Below, piece by piece: positions 10,108 to 19,130 of a stretch of 32,374 bases of DNA; position 1 is the stretch's first letter, and each line of letters opens with the position of its first letter. The stretch covers positions 1 through 32,374 of the forward strand of contig JAEEQL010000018.1 in NCBI GenBank assembly GCA_016285265.1, written 5' to 3'. The notes below the pieces were generated by a model. It was not told the DNA's origin. It worked only from the letters and a program-made list of their open reading frames with translations, and searched no databases. Position numbers and translations under genes: made by a program. This stretch comes from Lachnospiraceae bacterium. GTDB taxonomy: Bacteria; Bacillota; Clostridia; Lachnospirales; Lachnospiraceae.

Positions 10108-10130
10108 GGGCCTTTCGGGGCCCTCTTTTT
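10108..10130 (+). terminator. Terminator-like hairpin with U tract in the large intergenic region
   Basis: GGGCC-TTTCGG-GGCCC followed by TCTTTTT; no convincing upstream CDS. Confidence 0.55.
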
Positions 10131-10312
10131 GGATTCATCCCCTTTCCGCCGCCGGGGTTTTAAGAAGATGCACGGCCATTATCCGAAAGGATGCGGGATC
10201 CATTCAATGGGAAAATTTACCGAATTTTTGCCGACACAGGTGTCATTTGGGTATATTTTCCGGAAAAAAGCCCGATATATACTACAAGTATAGTATTTGT
10301 ACATTATTTTTC

Positions 10313-10341
10313 TTGACGCACTATGGCAAAACAGATATTAT
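10313..10341 (+). promoter_or_regulatory. sigma-A type promoter for mecA
   Basis: TTGACG, 17-bp spacer, TATTAT, ending 33 bp before the GTG start. Confidence 0.7.
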
Positions 10342-10374
10342 ATGAAAATCTTGAAAAAGATGGGGGAAAAATAA

Positions 10375-11169
10375 GTGAACATTGAGGTATTGGGTAACCT
10401 TCGGGTGAAGTGTACCCTTACAAGTGAATATCTGAAATCGCGCTGGATCGATGCGGGCGACCTCGCCTACGGATCCGAGGCCGCGACCGCACTCTTCAGG
10501 GACATCATCGAAGAGACCAACGAAAGATTCGGCATCGACTTCAGGGCCAGGGAAAACCACCCCGTAATGATCGAAGCCATTCCCATGGGAGAAGGCTCCC
10601 TTTCCGTGATCATCAGCAAGGCAGAGGATGCCGAGGAGCTCGACACGAGATTCTCCAGATTCTCACCCGAGCACTCAGCCGAGGGCATCACACCCGAATA
10701 CGGCGATGATGCGGACGATATCGACGACGATGATGAAGGTATTGAGACCGGTGCTCCCGTTTTCAGGGATCGCAAGCATTCTCCGGCCAAGCCTTCTGTC
10801 AGAAAGAATGTTACCGATTTCGGCAAGCCCTTCTTTGAGACCCTCGAAAAGGAAAAAGAGCGTATCCGCGAAGGCGGCTGCATCGTGACCATAACCTTCG
10901 ATATGATCGGAGACCTCTACGATCTCGCATCCGCAGGCCTCGCATACAGCGGCGATACATCCCTTTACAAGAACACCTCCACCGGCAGATACCTTCTGGT
11001 CATCCCCGTGGAAGGCGAGGAATATGCCATGGCGATGAACTTTGCCGAGGCGGCATCCGAGTTCGGAAAAGCGCGGATCGTCCCCAAATCGGGAGCCTCA
11101 TTCCTCGACAGGGATCACGAGTGCCTGATCGGCACCGGCGCACTTGAAAAGATCAAGGCCGGAAAGTGA
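10375..11169 (+). CDS. mecA: Adaptor protein MecA (GTG start)
   Basis: N-terminal MecA-type domain and C-terminal FDMIGDLYDLASAGLAYSGDTSLYKNTSTGRYLLVI separated by an acidic linker; upstream GGGGGA Shine-Dalgarno. Confidence 0.85.
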   Translation: MNIEVLGNLRVKCTLTSEYLKSRWIDAGDLAYGSEAATALFRDIIEETNERFGIDFRARENHPVMIEAIPMGEGSLSVIISKAEDAEELDTRFSRFSPEHSAEGITPEYGDDADDIDDDDEGIETGAPVFRDRKHSPAKPSVRKNVTDFGKPFFETLEKEKERIREGGCIVTITFDMIGDLYDLASAGLAYSGDTSLYKNTSTGRYLLVIPVEGEEYAMAMNFAEAASEFGKARIVPKSGASFLDRDHECLIGTGALEKIKAGK

Positions 11170-11195
11170 TCAATAACATTCGTTTTCATAAGATC

Positions 11196-11264
11196 AAAGG
11201 ACGGTTTTCATGTTCCGCCGCAGGTTTTTACCCGGGCGTGACGGAACACGAAAGCCGTCCTTTT
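11196..11264 (+). terminator. Long hairpin terminator downstream of mecA
   Basis: AAAGGACGGTTTTCATGTTCCGCCGC... pairs with ...GACGGAACACGAAAGCCGTCCTTTT, with few mismatches. Confidence 0.8.
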
Positions 11265-11302
11265 ATAATAGGTTCGATATGTTTTTATACAAGGGTTTAT
11301 GC

Positions 11303-11308
11303 TATAAT
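11303..11308 (+). promoter_or_regulatory. -10 element (TATAAT, near-extended) of the gdpP operon promoter
   Basis: TATGCTATAATG about 40 bp upstream of the gdpP start; no strong -35. Confidence 0.55.
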
Positions 11309-11348
11309 GTACTGAGTCTTTTTCATTATTTGTGAAAGGAAAAACCGG

Positions 11349-13406
11349 ATGATGAAAACCCGCTTAAAGGTAAAGGGACATTTAAGATCCTATATGCGTT
11401 TCAGCATATATCTCGGACTGCTTCTCCTTGCCGTTAACGCAGCCATATTCCTTGTAAGCATTCAGGCAGGTGCGCTCCTTTGCGTATTTACCGTTTTCTA
11501 CTTTATTGTTTCCCTTACTCTCTACTACAATAACAAGCCCATGATCATGAACGAGCTCGTGAGCTTTGCGACCGAGTACGGGCAGATCCAGAGAAAGCTC
11601 TTAAGGGAACTCGACATACCCTATGCCCTCCTTGATGAGGACGGCAAGGTGATGTGGACCAACATCGCTTTCGAGCAGATCACCGACGAACCCAGGAAAT
11701 ACAACAAGTCCATCACCTCCATATTCCCCGTCATCACCGGAGACAAGCTCCCCAGGGAAGAGGATTCGGACGAGGCTGAATTCGATATCGAGCACGAAGG
11801 CAGGGATTACAGCATCCGCCTCAAGAGGATCCCTCTTAAGGAAATGGCCGAAAACAGCGACCTGATAGAGGCCGAAGGCTACAACGGATATCTCATCGCG
11901 ATGTTCATGTTCGACAAGACCGCACTCAACATCGCACTTCAGGAACTCGATGACCAGTCGCTCTGCGTCGGAATGATCTACCTGGACAATTTCGACGAGG
12001 CTATGGAAAGTGTCGAGGAAGTCAAGCAGAGTCTCCTTGCGGCACTCATAGACAGAAAGGTCAACAAATACATCTCCGGACTCGACGGAATATGCCGTAA
12101 GACCGAGAAGGATAAGTACCTTGTGATCCTCCGCAAGAAAGCGATTGCCGAGATGCAGGACAGACATTTCGAACTGCTCCAGGATATCAAGACGGTCAAG
12201 CTCGGTGAGAACTCCATGGCAGTCACGACCAGTATCGGTCTCGGTGTGGACGGTCTCACATATGCACAGAATTATGAGTACGCACGTAACGCTATAGACC
12301 TCGCACTCGGCCGAGGCGGCGACCAGGCGGTCATCAAGACCAAGGACCAGGTTACCTACTACGGCGGAAAGTCACAGACCATCGAAAAGAGTACAAGGGT
12401 CAAGGCCCGCGTCAAGGCACAGGCACTCCGTGAGATCATCACGGCCAAGGACAATGTCCTCATCATGGGGCACAGCCGTCCCGATGCGGATTCGTTCGGT
12501 GCCGCCGTCGGTATCTACTGTATCGCCAAGGTCCTCGGCAAGAGCGCTTACATAGTCATGGATAACCCCACGAGCGAGGTCCAGCCCCTTATCGATACCT
12601 TCATAAGCGGAGGCGAGGAATACGAAGAGGTCATGATAAGCTCGCAGCAGGCCATCGACCTTGCAAACGCCGGTTCCGTTCTCGTTGTGGTCGACGTCAA
12701 CAAGCCTTCCATCACGGAATGCCCCGACCTTATCAAGTACTGCAAGACCATCGTTGTTCTCGATCACCACAGATCCGGAAGCGAAGTCATCGAGAATGCG
12801 ACCCTTTCATATATCGAGCCTTACGCATCGAGTGCGTGTGAGATGATCTCCGAGATACTCCAGTATGCTGCGGACAACGTCAAGATACGCCCCGAGGAAG
12901 CGGACTGCATGTATTCCGGTATCATGGTCGATTCCAACTCCTTCCAGAGCAAGGCCGGCGTAAGAACCTTCGAAGCGGCCGCATTCCTCAGAAGATGCGG
13001 TGCGGATGTAACAAGAGTAAGAAAGATGTTCCGCGCAGGTGCGGATGAATACAGGGCTAAGGCGGATACGGTATCACAGGCCGAGATCTACCGCGGAGCA
13101 TATGCGATAAGCGTATGTACCGCAGACGACTGTCCCAGCCCCACCCTCATCGGAGCACAGGCAGCGAACGAGCTCCTCAACATCAGGGGCATCAAGGCAA
13201 GCTTCGTTCTCACGGACTTTGCGGGTAAGATACATATAAGTGCAAGATCCATAGACGAAGTAAACGTCCAGCTCATCATGGAGCATATGGGCGGAGGCGG
13301 ACACCTCTCCGTTGCGGCCTGCCAGCTTGAAGGTGCGCAGATAGAGGAAGCGATAGGCGAACTTAAAAACACGATTGATTCTTTGACAGAAAGCGGTGAG
13401 ATCTAA
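11349..13406 (+). CDS. gdpP: c-di-AMP phosphodiesterase GdpP (PAS / degenerate GGDEF / DHH-DHHA1)
   Basis: Two N-terminal TM helices; GHSRPDADSFGAAVG and VVLDHHRSG DHH motifs; MGGGGHLSVAACQL DHHA1 motif. Confidence 0.95.
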   Translation: MMKTRLKVKGHLRSYMRFSIYLGLLLLAVNAAIFLVSIQAGALLCVFTVFYFIVSLTLYYNNKPMIMNELVSFATEYGQIQRKLLRELDIPYALLDEDGKVMWTNIAFEQITDEPRKYNKSITSIFPVITGDKLPREEDSDEAEFDIEHEGRDYSIRLKRIPLKEMAENSDLIEAEGYNGYLIAMFMFDKTALNIALQELDDQSLCVGMIYLDNFDEAMESVEEVKQSLLAALIDRKVNKYISGLDGICRKTEKDKYLVILRKKAIAEMQDRHFELLQDIKTVKLGENSMAVTTSIGLGVDGLTYAQNYEYARNAIDLALGRGGDQAVIKTKDQVTYYGGKSQTIEKSTRVKARVKAQALREIITAKDNVLIMGHSRPDADSFGAAVGIYCIAKVLGKSAYIVMDNPTSEVQPLIDTFISGGEEYEEVMISSQQAIDLANAGSVLVVVDVNKPSITECPDLIKYCKTIVVLDHHRSGSEVIENATLSYIEPYASSACEMISEILQYAADNVKIRPEEADCMYSGIMVDSNSFQSKAGVRTFEAAAFLRRCGADVTRVRKMFRAGADEYRAKADTVSQAEIYRGAYAISVCTADDCPSPTLIGAQAANELLNIRGIKASFVLTDFAGKIHISARSIDEVNVQLIMEHMGGGGHLSVAACQLEGAQIEEAIGELKNTIDSLTESGEI

Positions 13407-13852
13407 TGAAGATTATTCTTTTACAGGACGAGAAGAAACTCGGCAAAAAAGGTGACATCATAAATGCGAGCGACGGATATGCAAGAAACTACATCCTTCC
13501 CAAGGGAATAGGCGTGGAAGCTACCGCAGCCAATATCAACGACCTTAAGCTCCAGAAAGCAAACGAAAAGAAGATCGCAGACGAAAAGCTTGCGGAGGCA
13601 CAGGCACTCTCCGAAAAGCTCGCTTCCCTTTCGGTAAAGACATCCATCAAGACCGGTGCAGGCGGACGTTCATTCGGATCGGTCTCTTCCAAAGAGATCG
13701 CAGAGGAATGCGCAAAGCAGCACGGCATCACTCTCGACAAGAAGAAGATCGTTCTCGACGATGCGATCAAAGCTCCCGGAACATACAATGTTCAGGTCAA
13801 GCTTCATCCCCAGGTTACCGCAACCTTAAGCGTCAAAGTCGAAGAGGCTTGA
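13406..13852 (+). CDS. rplI: 50S ribosomal protein L9
   Basis: MKIILLQDEKKLGKKGDIINASDGYARNYILPKGIG. Confidence 0.98.
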   Translation: MKIILLQDEKKLGKKGDIINASDGYARNYILPKGIGVEATAANINDLKLQKANEKKIADEKLAEAQALSEKLASLSVKTSIKTGAGGRSFGSVSSKEIAEECAKQHGITLDKKKIVLDDAIKAPGTYNVQVKLHPQVTATLSVKVEEA

Positions 13853-13853
13853 T

Positions 13854-15239
13854 ATGGACGGATTCAGCGAAAATGTCATCAAAAAAATAATGCCCCATGA
13901 CGATGATGCGGAAAGAGCCGTACTCACCAGTATGCTTATGTCCTCCAAGGCCATATCCGAGGTCCAGGAGATCATCAAGGCAGGAGACGAGTTCTATAAC
14001 AGGATCTTCGGCTCTGTCTACGACATCATTGTCGAGATGGAAAACAACGGCCAGAAGGTCGATCCCGTAACCCTCAAGGATAAGCTCGGTGAAAACGAGA
14101 AGACCGCGAATGTCGCAAACCTCGCTTTCATCATGGATATCATGAAGGATTCGGCTACCAGCACCAGTGCCAATGCTACGTACTACGCGGAGATCGTTCA
14201 CCGCAAGGCCGAAAGCAGAAGCCTTATAAGTGCGGCCGAGGCGATCGCGGAAAAAGGATACCGTGACGAAACCGACACAACACAGCTTTTTGACGAGGCG
14301 GAAAAGAAGATCTTCGAAGCCACCCAGTCAAGGGTCGTAAGGGACATCAAGCCCATCGACGACATCTTCTATGAAGCGCTTTCAAACGTAGCGATCGCAT
14401 ACCGTAACCAGGGAACCGTTACCGGCCTTGCTACGGGATTTGCCGATCTTGATTTCCTTACATCGGGATTCCAGAAATCCGACTTCATACTCATAGCGGC
14501 AAGACCTTCCATGGGTAAGACCGCATTTGCGCTCAATATCGCCGAGCATATGGCCCTCAAGGGCAATAAGGGCGTCGGAATTTTCTCGCTGGAAATGAGC
14601 TCGACCCAGCTGGCCAACAGACTTATGGCCATGAATTCAAGGGTCAGCGTCTCACTCCTTCGAAACGGCAAGGTATCCGGCGACGACTACCAGAAGATAA
14701 CAGAGAGCGGAAGCCTTTTCGGAAAGTCCAAGCTCTTCATAGACGATACCCCGGGCATCTCGGTATCCGAAGTAAGGGCTAAGTGCAGAAGGCTTAAAGC
14801 AGCAGGCAAGCTCGATATCATCTTCATCGACTATCTCCAGCTGATGCAGGGCTCCGGCCGTGCGGAAAGCAGACAGCAGGAGGTCTCCCAGATCTCAAGA
14901 GACCTTAAGGGACTTGCACGTGAGCTCGAGATCCCCGTTGTCGCACTCTCACAGCTTTCGAGAACCGTCGAGAGCCGTAAACCTCCCAAGCCCATGCTCT
15001 CCGACCTTCGTGAATCGGGTGCGATCGAGCAGGATGCCGATATCGTAATGTTCATTTACCGCGAGGATTACTATAACAAGGATACCAAGAGAAAGAACGT
15101 ATCCGACATCATCATTGCGAAGCAGAGAAACGGCCCCGTAGACGAATTCCCTCTTGTATGGCTGCCCGAGTATACCAAGTTTGCCAATATGAGCAAGGAT
15201 GAAAAAGAAAAACTAAAGAGTCAGGGCTCAGAAGAATAA
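13854..15239 (+). CDS. dnaB: Replicative DNA helicase DnaB
   Basis: PHDDDAERAVLTSML, Walker A ARPSMGKTAFALN, DIIFIDYLQLM, LRESGAIEQDADIVMFIYRE. Confidence 0.97.
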   Translation: MDGFSENVIKKIMPHDDDAERAVLTSMLMSSKAISEVQEIIKAGDEFYNRIFGSVYDIIVEMENNGQKVDPVTLKDKLGENEKTANVANLAFIMDIMKDSATSTSANATYYAEIVHRKAESRSLISAAEAIAEKGYRDETDTTQLFDEAEKKIFEATQSRVVRDIKPIDDIFYEALSNVAIAYRNQGTVTGLATGFADLDFLTSGFQKSDFILIAARPSMGKTAFALNIAEHMALKGNKGVGIFSLEMSSTQLANRLMAMNSRVSVSLLRNGKVSGDDYQKITESGSLFGKSKLFIDDTPGISVSEVRAKCRRLKAAGKLDIIFIDYLQLMQGSGRAESRQQEVSQISRDLKGLARELEIPVVALSQLSRTVESRKPPKPMLSDLRESGAIEQDADIVMFIYREDYYNKDTKRKNVSDIIIAKQRNGPVDEFPLVWLPEYTKFANMSKDEKEKLKSQGSEE

Positions 15240-15264
15240 GCTTTGCCCAGGGTTTCGAATGAGA

Positions 15265-15300
15265 ATAAAAAAAAGCGCAAGTGCTAAGCACTTGCGCTTT
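15265..15300. terminator. Bidirectional terminator between dnaB (+) and ferredoxin (-)
   Basis: A-run, then GCGCAAGTGC-TAA-GCACTTGCGC, then TTT. Confidence 0.85.
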
Positions 15301-15313
15301 AGTCTTATATGGA

Positions 15314-15484
15314 TCAAGCCTGCTCGATAGCACCTACAGGGCACTGTCCTGCGCATGCTCCGCAGTCGATGCACTTCTCGGGATCGATCTCAAACTTTCC
15401 GTCTGCCATTGAGATAGCTCCAACGGGGCACTGAGCCTCGCAAGAACCGCAGCAGATACATCCGTCACCAATCTTATAAGCCAT
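15314..15484 (-). CDS. 2[4Fe-4S] ferredoxin, 56 aa (absent from the ORF track because of its length)
   Basis: Reverse strand reads MAYKIGDGCICCGSCEAQCPVGAISMADGKFEIDPEKCIDCGACAGQCPVGAIEQA*; two CxxCxxCxxxCP clusters; AGGAGGTG Shine-Dalgarno. Confidence 0.96.
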   Translation of the reverse strand: MAYKIGDGCICCGSCEAQCPVGAISMADGKFEIDPEKCIDCGACAGQCPVGAIEQA

Positions 15485-15627
15485 AATAACACCTCCTAAA
15501 AAAATTGTCCGTTCGGACTCCTGGATACCCTACTTATCCGTCTGTATTATAGTAATATAATTGTCTGACTATTACAAGAAAAAGAGTAATTAGCCCAGAC
15601 TAATCATAGTTAGTTAAGCCAAATCAT

Positions 15628-16410
15628 TTAGGAATGCGTGAATACCTCTCCCGCTGCGGTAAGCTCCTCACGTCTCTTCCTTATACCGTCAAGGATAACC
15701 TTTTTCTTTTCCAGAAGGACCTTGGGATCGAGAGGTTTTACATCCTTGAGGGGATAATCTATTCCGAGTTCCTCATACTTCTTCTTACCCATGTCGTGAT
15801 AAGGAAGAGCATCGAGTGCCCTCAGATTGTGGAACTGTCCGATGAAATATCCGAGTTCGTACAGATATTTGTCATCATCCGTAAGACCCGGAACGATGAC
15901 GTGGCGTATCCACATGTCTACATTCTTCTCCTGAAGATAGAACGGGAATTTCAGTATATTGGTATTGGGCTGCTTTACAAGACTCTTATGATGCTCATTA
16001 TCGATATGCTTGATATCGAGCATTACAAGATCGGTCAGTTCGCAGAGTCTGTCATATTTCTTCATAAGCTCGGCATTATCGGGATTGAACATTATTCCCG
16101 ATGTATCGAGACAGGTGTGGATACCGTCCTTTTTGCAGAGCTCAAAAAGCTCGAGAAGGAAATCTATCTGCACGAGGGGTTCTCCGCCGGTAACGGTCAG
16201 ACCGCCGCCGTTCTGATAGAAGCTCTCGTTACGGTGATACTGCTCGAGGATATACTTTGCCTCCATATCGGTGCCACCCGCCATCTCCCAGGTATCCGGG
16301 TTATGACAGTAAGCGCATCTCATGGGGCAGCCTTTGAAAAATACAACGAACCTTGTGCCGGGTCCGTCTACGGTTCCGAAGCTTTCAAGAGAATGAATGT
16401 GACCTATCAT
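15628..16410 (-). CDS. pflA: Pyruvate formate-lyase activating enzyme (radical SAM)
   Basis: GCPMRCAYCHNPDTW (CxxxCxxC) and TVTGGEPLVQIDFL motifs. Confidence 0.95.
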   Translation of the reverse strand: MIGHIHSLESFGTVDGPGTRFVVFFKGCPMRCAYCHNPDTWEMAGGTDMEAKYILEQYHRNESFYQNGGGLTVTGGEPLVQIDFLLELFELCKKDGIHTCLDTSGIMFNPDNAELMKKYDRLCELTDLVMLDIKHIDNEHHKSLVKQPNTNILKFPFYLQEKNVDMWIRHVIVPGLTDDDKYLYELGYFIGQFHNLRALDALPYHDMGKKKYEELGIDYPLKDVKPLDPKVLLEKKKVILDGIRKRREELTAAGEVFTHS

Positions 16411-16430
16411 CTGATTCTCCTTTTAAAAAC

Positions 16431-16457
16431 GGGCCCGAAGCGTAAGCTTTCGGGCCC
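16431..16457 (-). terminator. Terminator after the glycyl-radical-domain ORF
   Basis: GGGCCCGAA...TTCGGGCCC stem; on the minus strand it is followed by GTTTTTAAAAGG. Confidence 0.75.
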
Positions 16458-16481
16458 ATACTTTCTCATGATCTCCAGCGA

Positions 16482-16730
16482 TCAGATAGACTCGTGGAAG
16501 GTTCTGGAGATAACGTCTGCCTGCTGCTCGGGAGTTAACCTGATGAAGTTAACAGCGTATCCGGAAACACGGATGGTGAGCTGAGGATAGTTCTCGGGAT
16601 GCTGCTGAGCATCGAGAAGAGTATCTCTGTTAAGAACGTTTACGTTAAGATGGTGGCCACCCTTGGTAGCATAACCATCGAGAAGATTTACAAGGTTGTT
16701 AACCTGTGCTGTAGCTGCTTCTGCTGCCAT
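16482..16730 (-). CDS. grcA: Stand-alone glycyl radical domain of pyruvate formate-lyase (GrcA-like, 82 aa)
   Basis: [65 protein letters not shown]; radical Gly57 codon at 16560-16562; AGGAGG Shine-Dalgarno. Confidence 0.93.
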   Translation of the reverse strand: MAAEAATAQVNNLVNLLDGYATKGGHHLNVNVLNRDTLLDAQQHPENYPQLTIRVSGYAVNFIRLTPEQQADVISRTFHESI

Positions 16731-16751
16731 TTGTTTTTCCTCCTGTTAGGA

Positions 16752-16955
16752 TTATTGATAGTCATCGATACCCTGATGGAGAGTCGGAACGCTGCAAGCC
16801 AAAGGGGTTCTGGAGCAATCCGTGCAACCCATGGTCGTGACATCCTTTACATCTGTCTGATCTTCGGAGGTGTCAACATTCACATGACCGGTCCCGTTTT
16901 CAAAACCGCTGTCGAGCATCTTCACAAGATCATCTATCATGTCTTTCTGATCCAT
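16752..16955 (-). CDS. 67-aa protein: partial mimic of the glycyl-radical-domain N-terminus with a Cys-containing tail
   Basis: MDQKDMIDDLVKMLDSGFENGTGHVNVDTSEDQTDVKDVTTMGCTDCSRTPLACSVPTLHQGIDDYQ; GGAAAGGA Shine-Dalgarno; lies between the PFL body and the glycyl radical domain on the same strand. Confidence 0.7.
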   Translation of the reverse strand: MDQKDMIDDLVKMLDSGFENGTGHVNVDTSEDQTDVKDVTTMGCTDCSRTPLACSVPTLHQGIDDYQ

Positions 16956-17087
16956 AAGAGTATCCTTTCCGTAAATTTGTATATTCAGTCCCTTCCGGCC
17001 AAGGCACCATGCGGTCCGCTTACAAAAGATCCGTAATGCATTCCTTTGGTGCGTAGCCTTCGGGGATTTGCAACTTATCAGAACCTA

Positions 17088-19130
17088 TTACTTGCTGAGA
17101 TCGACATCAATGTCTCCTGCAAATACCTTGTCATCCTTGCCGAGTGCACCGGGGATGATGGTGAAGGTATTGGAGATTCCGTCCTGAGCATCGTTGAAAG
17201 GAAGCTTGGATACGGATGACAGTGATGCAACAGCACCGTGGGTATCACGGCCGTGCATAGGGTTAGCACCGGGAGCGAAAGGCATTCCCTTCTTACGTCC
17301 GTCAGGAGTGTTACCGGTTGCCTTACCGTAGGTAACGTTGGAAGTGATGGTAAGGATGGAGGTGGTAGGAACACCATCTCTGTAGGTGTGGTGACGACGT
17401 ACAGCGGTCATGAACTTGTGTACGATATCCTGAGCGATCTCGTCTACGCGGTCATCATCGTTTCCGTACTTAGGGAACTCACCGGTGGTCTTGAAGTCGG
17501 TGATGATTCCGTCTTCGTCACGGATAACTTCAACCTTCGCATACTTGATAGCGGAAAGGGAATCGGCAACGATCGAAAGACCTGCGATACCGGTTGCGAA
17601 ATATCTCTTAACGTTCTTGTCATGAAGAGCCATCTCTGCTCTCTCATAGCAGTACTTGTCGTGCATGTAGTGGATGATGTTGAGGGTGTTAACGTAAACC
17701 TCAGCCTGCCACTCCATCATGTCCATGAACTTGTCCATAACATCATCATAGTCAAGAACATCGCCGGTAACGGGACGATACTTAGGTCCGATCTGCTTCT
17801 TGGTAACCTCATCGATACCACCGTTGAGAGCGTAAAGGAGACACTTAGCAAGGTTAGCACGTGCTCCGAAGAACTGCATCTCTTTACCGATGACCATGGA
17901 GGATACGCAGCATGCGATACCGTAATCATCGCCGTGAACAACTCTCATGAGATCGTCGTTCTCGTACTGGATGGAAGATGTGGTGATGGAGATCTTAGCG
18001 CAGTACTTCTTCCAGTTCTGGGGAAGTCTGGTTGACCAGAGAACGGTGAGGTTGGGCTCGGGAGCCGCACCAAGGTTCTCAAGGGTGTGAAGATAACGGA
18101 AAGAGGTCTTGGTAACCATGTGTCTTCCGTCAACGCCTACGCCGCCGAGAGACTCGGTAACCCAAACGGGATCGCCTGCGAAGATCTGGTTGTACTCGGG
18201 AGTTCTTGCGAACTTGACGCAGCGAAGCTTCATGATGAAGTGATCTACGAATTCCTGGATCTCTTCCTCGGTGAAGGTTCCGTTTGCAAGGTCACGCTCA
18301 GCGTAAATATCAATGAAAGTGGAGGTACGGCCAAGGCTCATTGCTGCGCCGTTCTGCTCCTTAACGGATGAAAGATATCCGAAGTAGGTCCACTGGATAG
18401 CTTCCTGTACGTTAGCAGCGGGCTTGGAGATATCGCATCCGTAAGATGCAGCCATCTCTTTCATCATCTTGAGAGCCTTGATCTGCTCGCTGAGCTCTTC
18501 ACGAAGACGGATGACATCATCGGTCATAACGTAATCGGTGGAAAGCTTCTGCTCTTCCTTGTCCTCGATAAGTCTGTCGATTCCGTAAAGAGCTACTCTA
18601 CGATAGTCACCGATGATACGGCCTCTTCCGTAAGCATCGGGAAGACCGGTAATGATGTGAGAAGTACGGCAAGCTCTCATCTCGGGGGTATATGCATCGA
18701 AGCATCCCTCATTGTGAGTCTTACGGTTTACTGCGAAGAAAGCGGATACTTCGGGATCCATCTCATATCCGTTATCCTGACATGCCTTCTCTGCCATTCT
18801 GAGTCCGCCCCAAGGCTGGAGTGAACGCTTGAAAGGCTTGTCGGTCTGGAAACCAACGATCTTCTCCTTGCTCTTGTCAAGGTATCCGGGGCCGTGAGAA
18901 ACGATGGTTGAAACAACCTTGGTGTCCATATCAAGAACGCCGCCTGCTTCTCTTTCTTTCTTCTGAAGATCAAGGACCTGTGCCCAAAGATCCTTGGTAG
19001 CCTGTGTAGGTCCTGCAAGGAAGCTCTCATCGCCGTCATAGGGATGATAGTTTCTCTGGATGAAGTCACGGACATTTACTTCTTTGTCCCACTTACCTGT
19101 TTTGAAATCCTGCCATTCAGGTCTTTCCAT
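17088..19130 (-). CDS. pflB: Pyruvate formate-lyase catalytic body lacking the C-terminal glycyl radical domain (680 aa)
   Basis: [29 protein letters not shown] (Cys-Cys), [36 protein letters not shown]; ends [25 protein letters not shown] followed by TAA TAG. Confidence 0.95.
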   Translation of the reverse strand: MERPEWQDFKTGKWDKEVNVRDFIQRNYHPYDGDESFLAGPTQATKDLWAQVLDLQKKEREAGGVLDMDTKVVSTIVSHGPGYLDKSKEKIVGFQTDKPFKRSLQPWGGLRMAEKACQDNGYEMDPEVSAFFAVNRKTHNEGCFDAYTPEMRACRTSHIITGLPDAYGRGRIIGDYRRVALYGIDRLIEDKEEQKLSTDYVMTDDVIRLREELSEQIKALKMMKEMAASYGCDISKPAANVQEAIQWTYFGYLSSVKEQNGAAMSLGRTSTFIDIYAERDLANGTFTEEEIQEFVDHFIMKLRCVKFARTPEYNQIFAGDPVWVTESLGGVGVDGRHMVTKTSFRYLHTLENLGAAPEPNLTVLWSTRLPQNWKKYCAKISITTSSIQYENDDLMRVVHGDDYGIACCVSSMVIGKEMQFFGARANLAKCLLYALNGGIDEVTKKQIGPKYRPVTGDVLDYDDVMDKFMDMMEWQAEVYVNTLNIIHYMHDKYCYERAEMALHDKNVKRYFATGIAGLSIVADSLSAIKYAKVEVIRDEDGIITDFKTTGEFPKYGNDDDRVDEIAQDIVHKFMTAVRRHHTYRDGVPTTSILTITSNVTYGKATGNTPDGRKKGMPFAPGANPMHGRDTHGAVASLSSVSKLPFNDAQDGISNTFTIIPGALGKDDKVFAGDIDVDLSK

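Noticed and set aside
9804-10163. 119-aa ORF in the large intergenic region
   Set aside because: Runs through hairpins including a terminator-like one, unusual composition (basic, Trp/Phe-rich), no clear Shine-Dalgarno; treated as noncoding.
15634-16584. 316-aa plus-strand ORF opposite pflA and the radical domain
   Set aside because: Antisense to two clear PFL-system genes; no recognisable domain; a long antisense frame is explained by codon bias.
16752-17090. Possibility that the PFL split is just a sequencing frameshift
   Set aside because: All parts are in one frame with tandem TAA TAG stops, the spacer has no PFL-like sequence, and the radical domain has its own strong Shine-Dalgarno; a simple indel cannot explain it. 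Raw reads should still be checked.
17238-18035. 265-aa plus-strand ORF opposite the PFL body
   Set aside because: Fully antisense to highly conserved PFL sequence; low-complexity valine-rich product.
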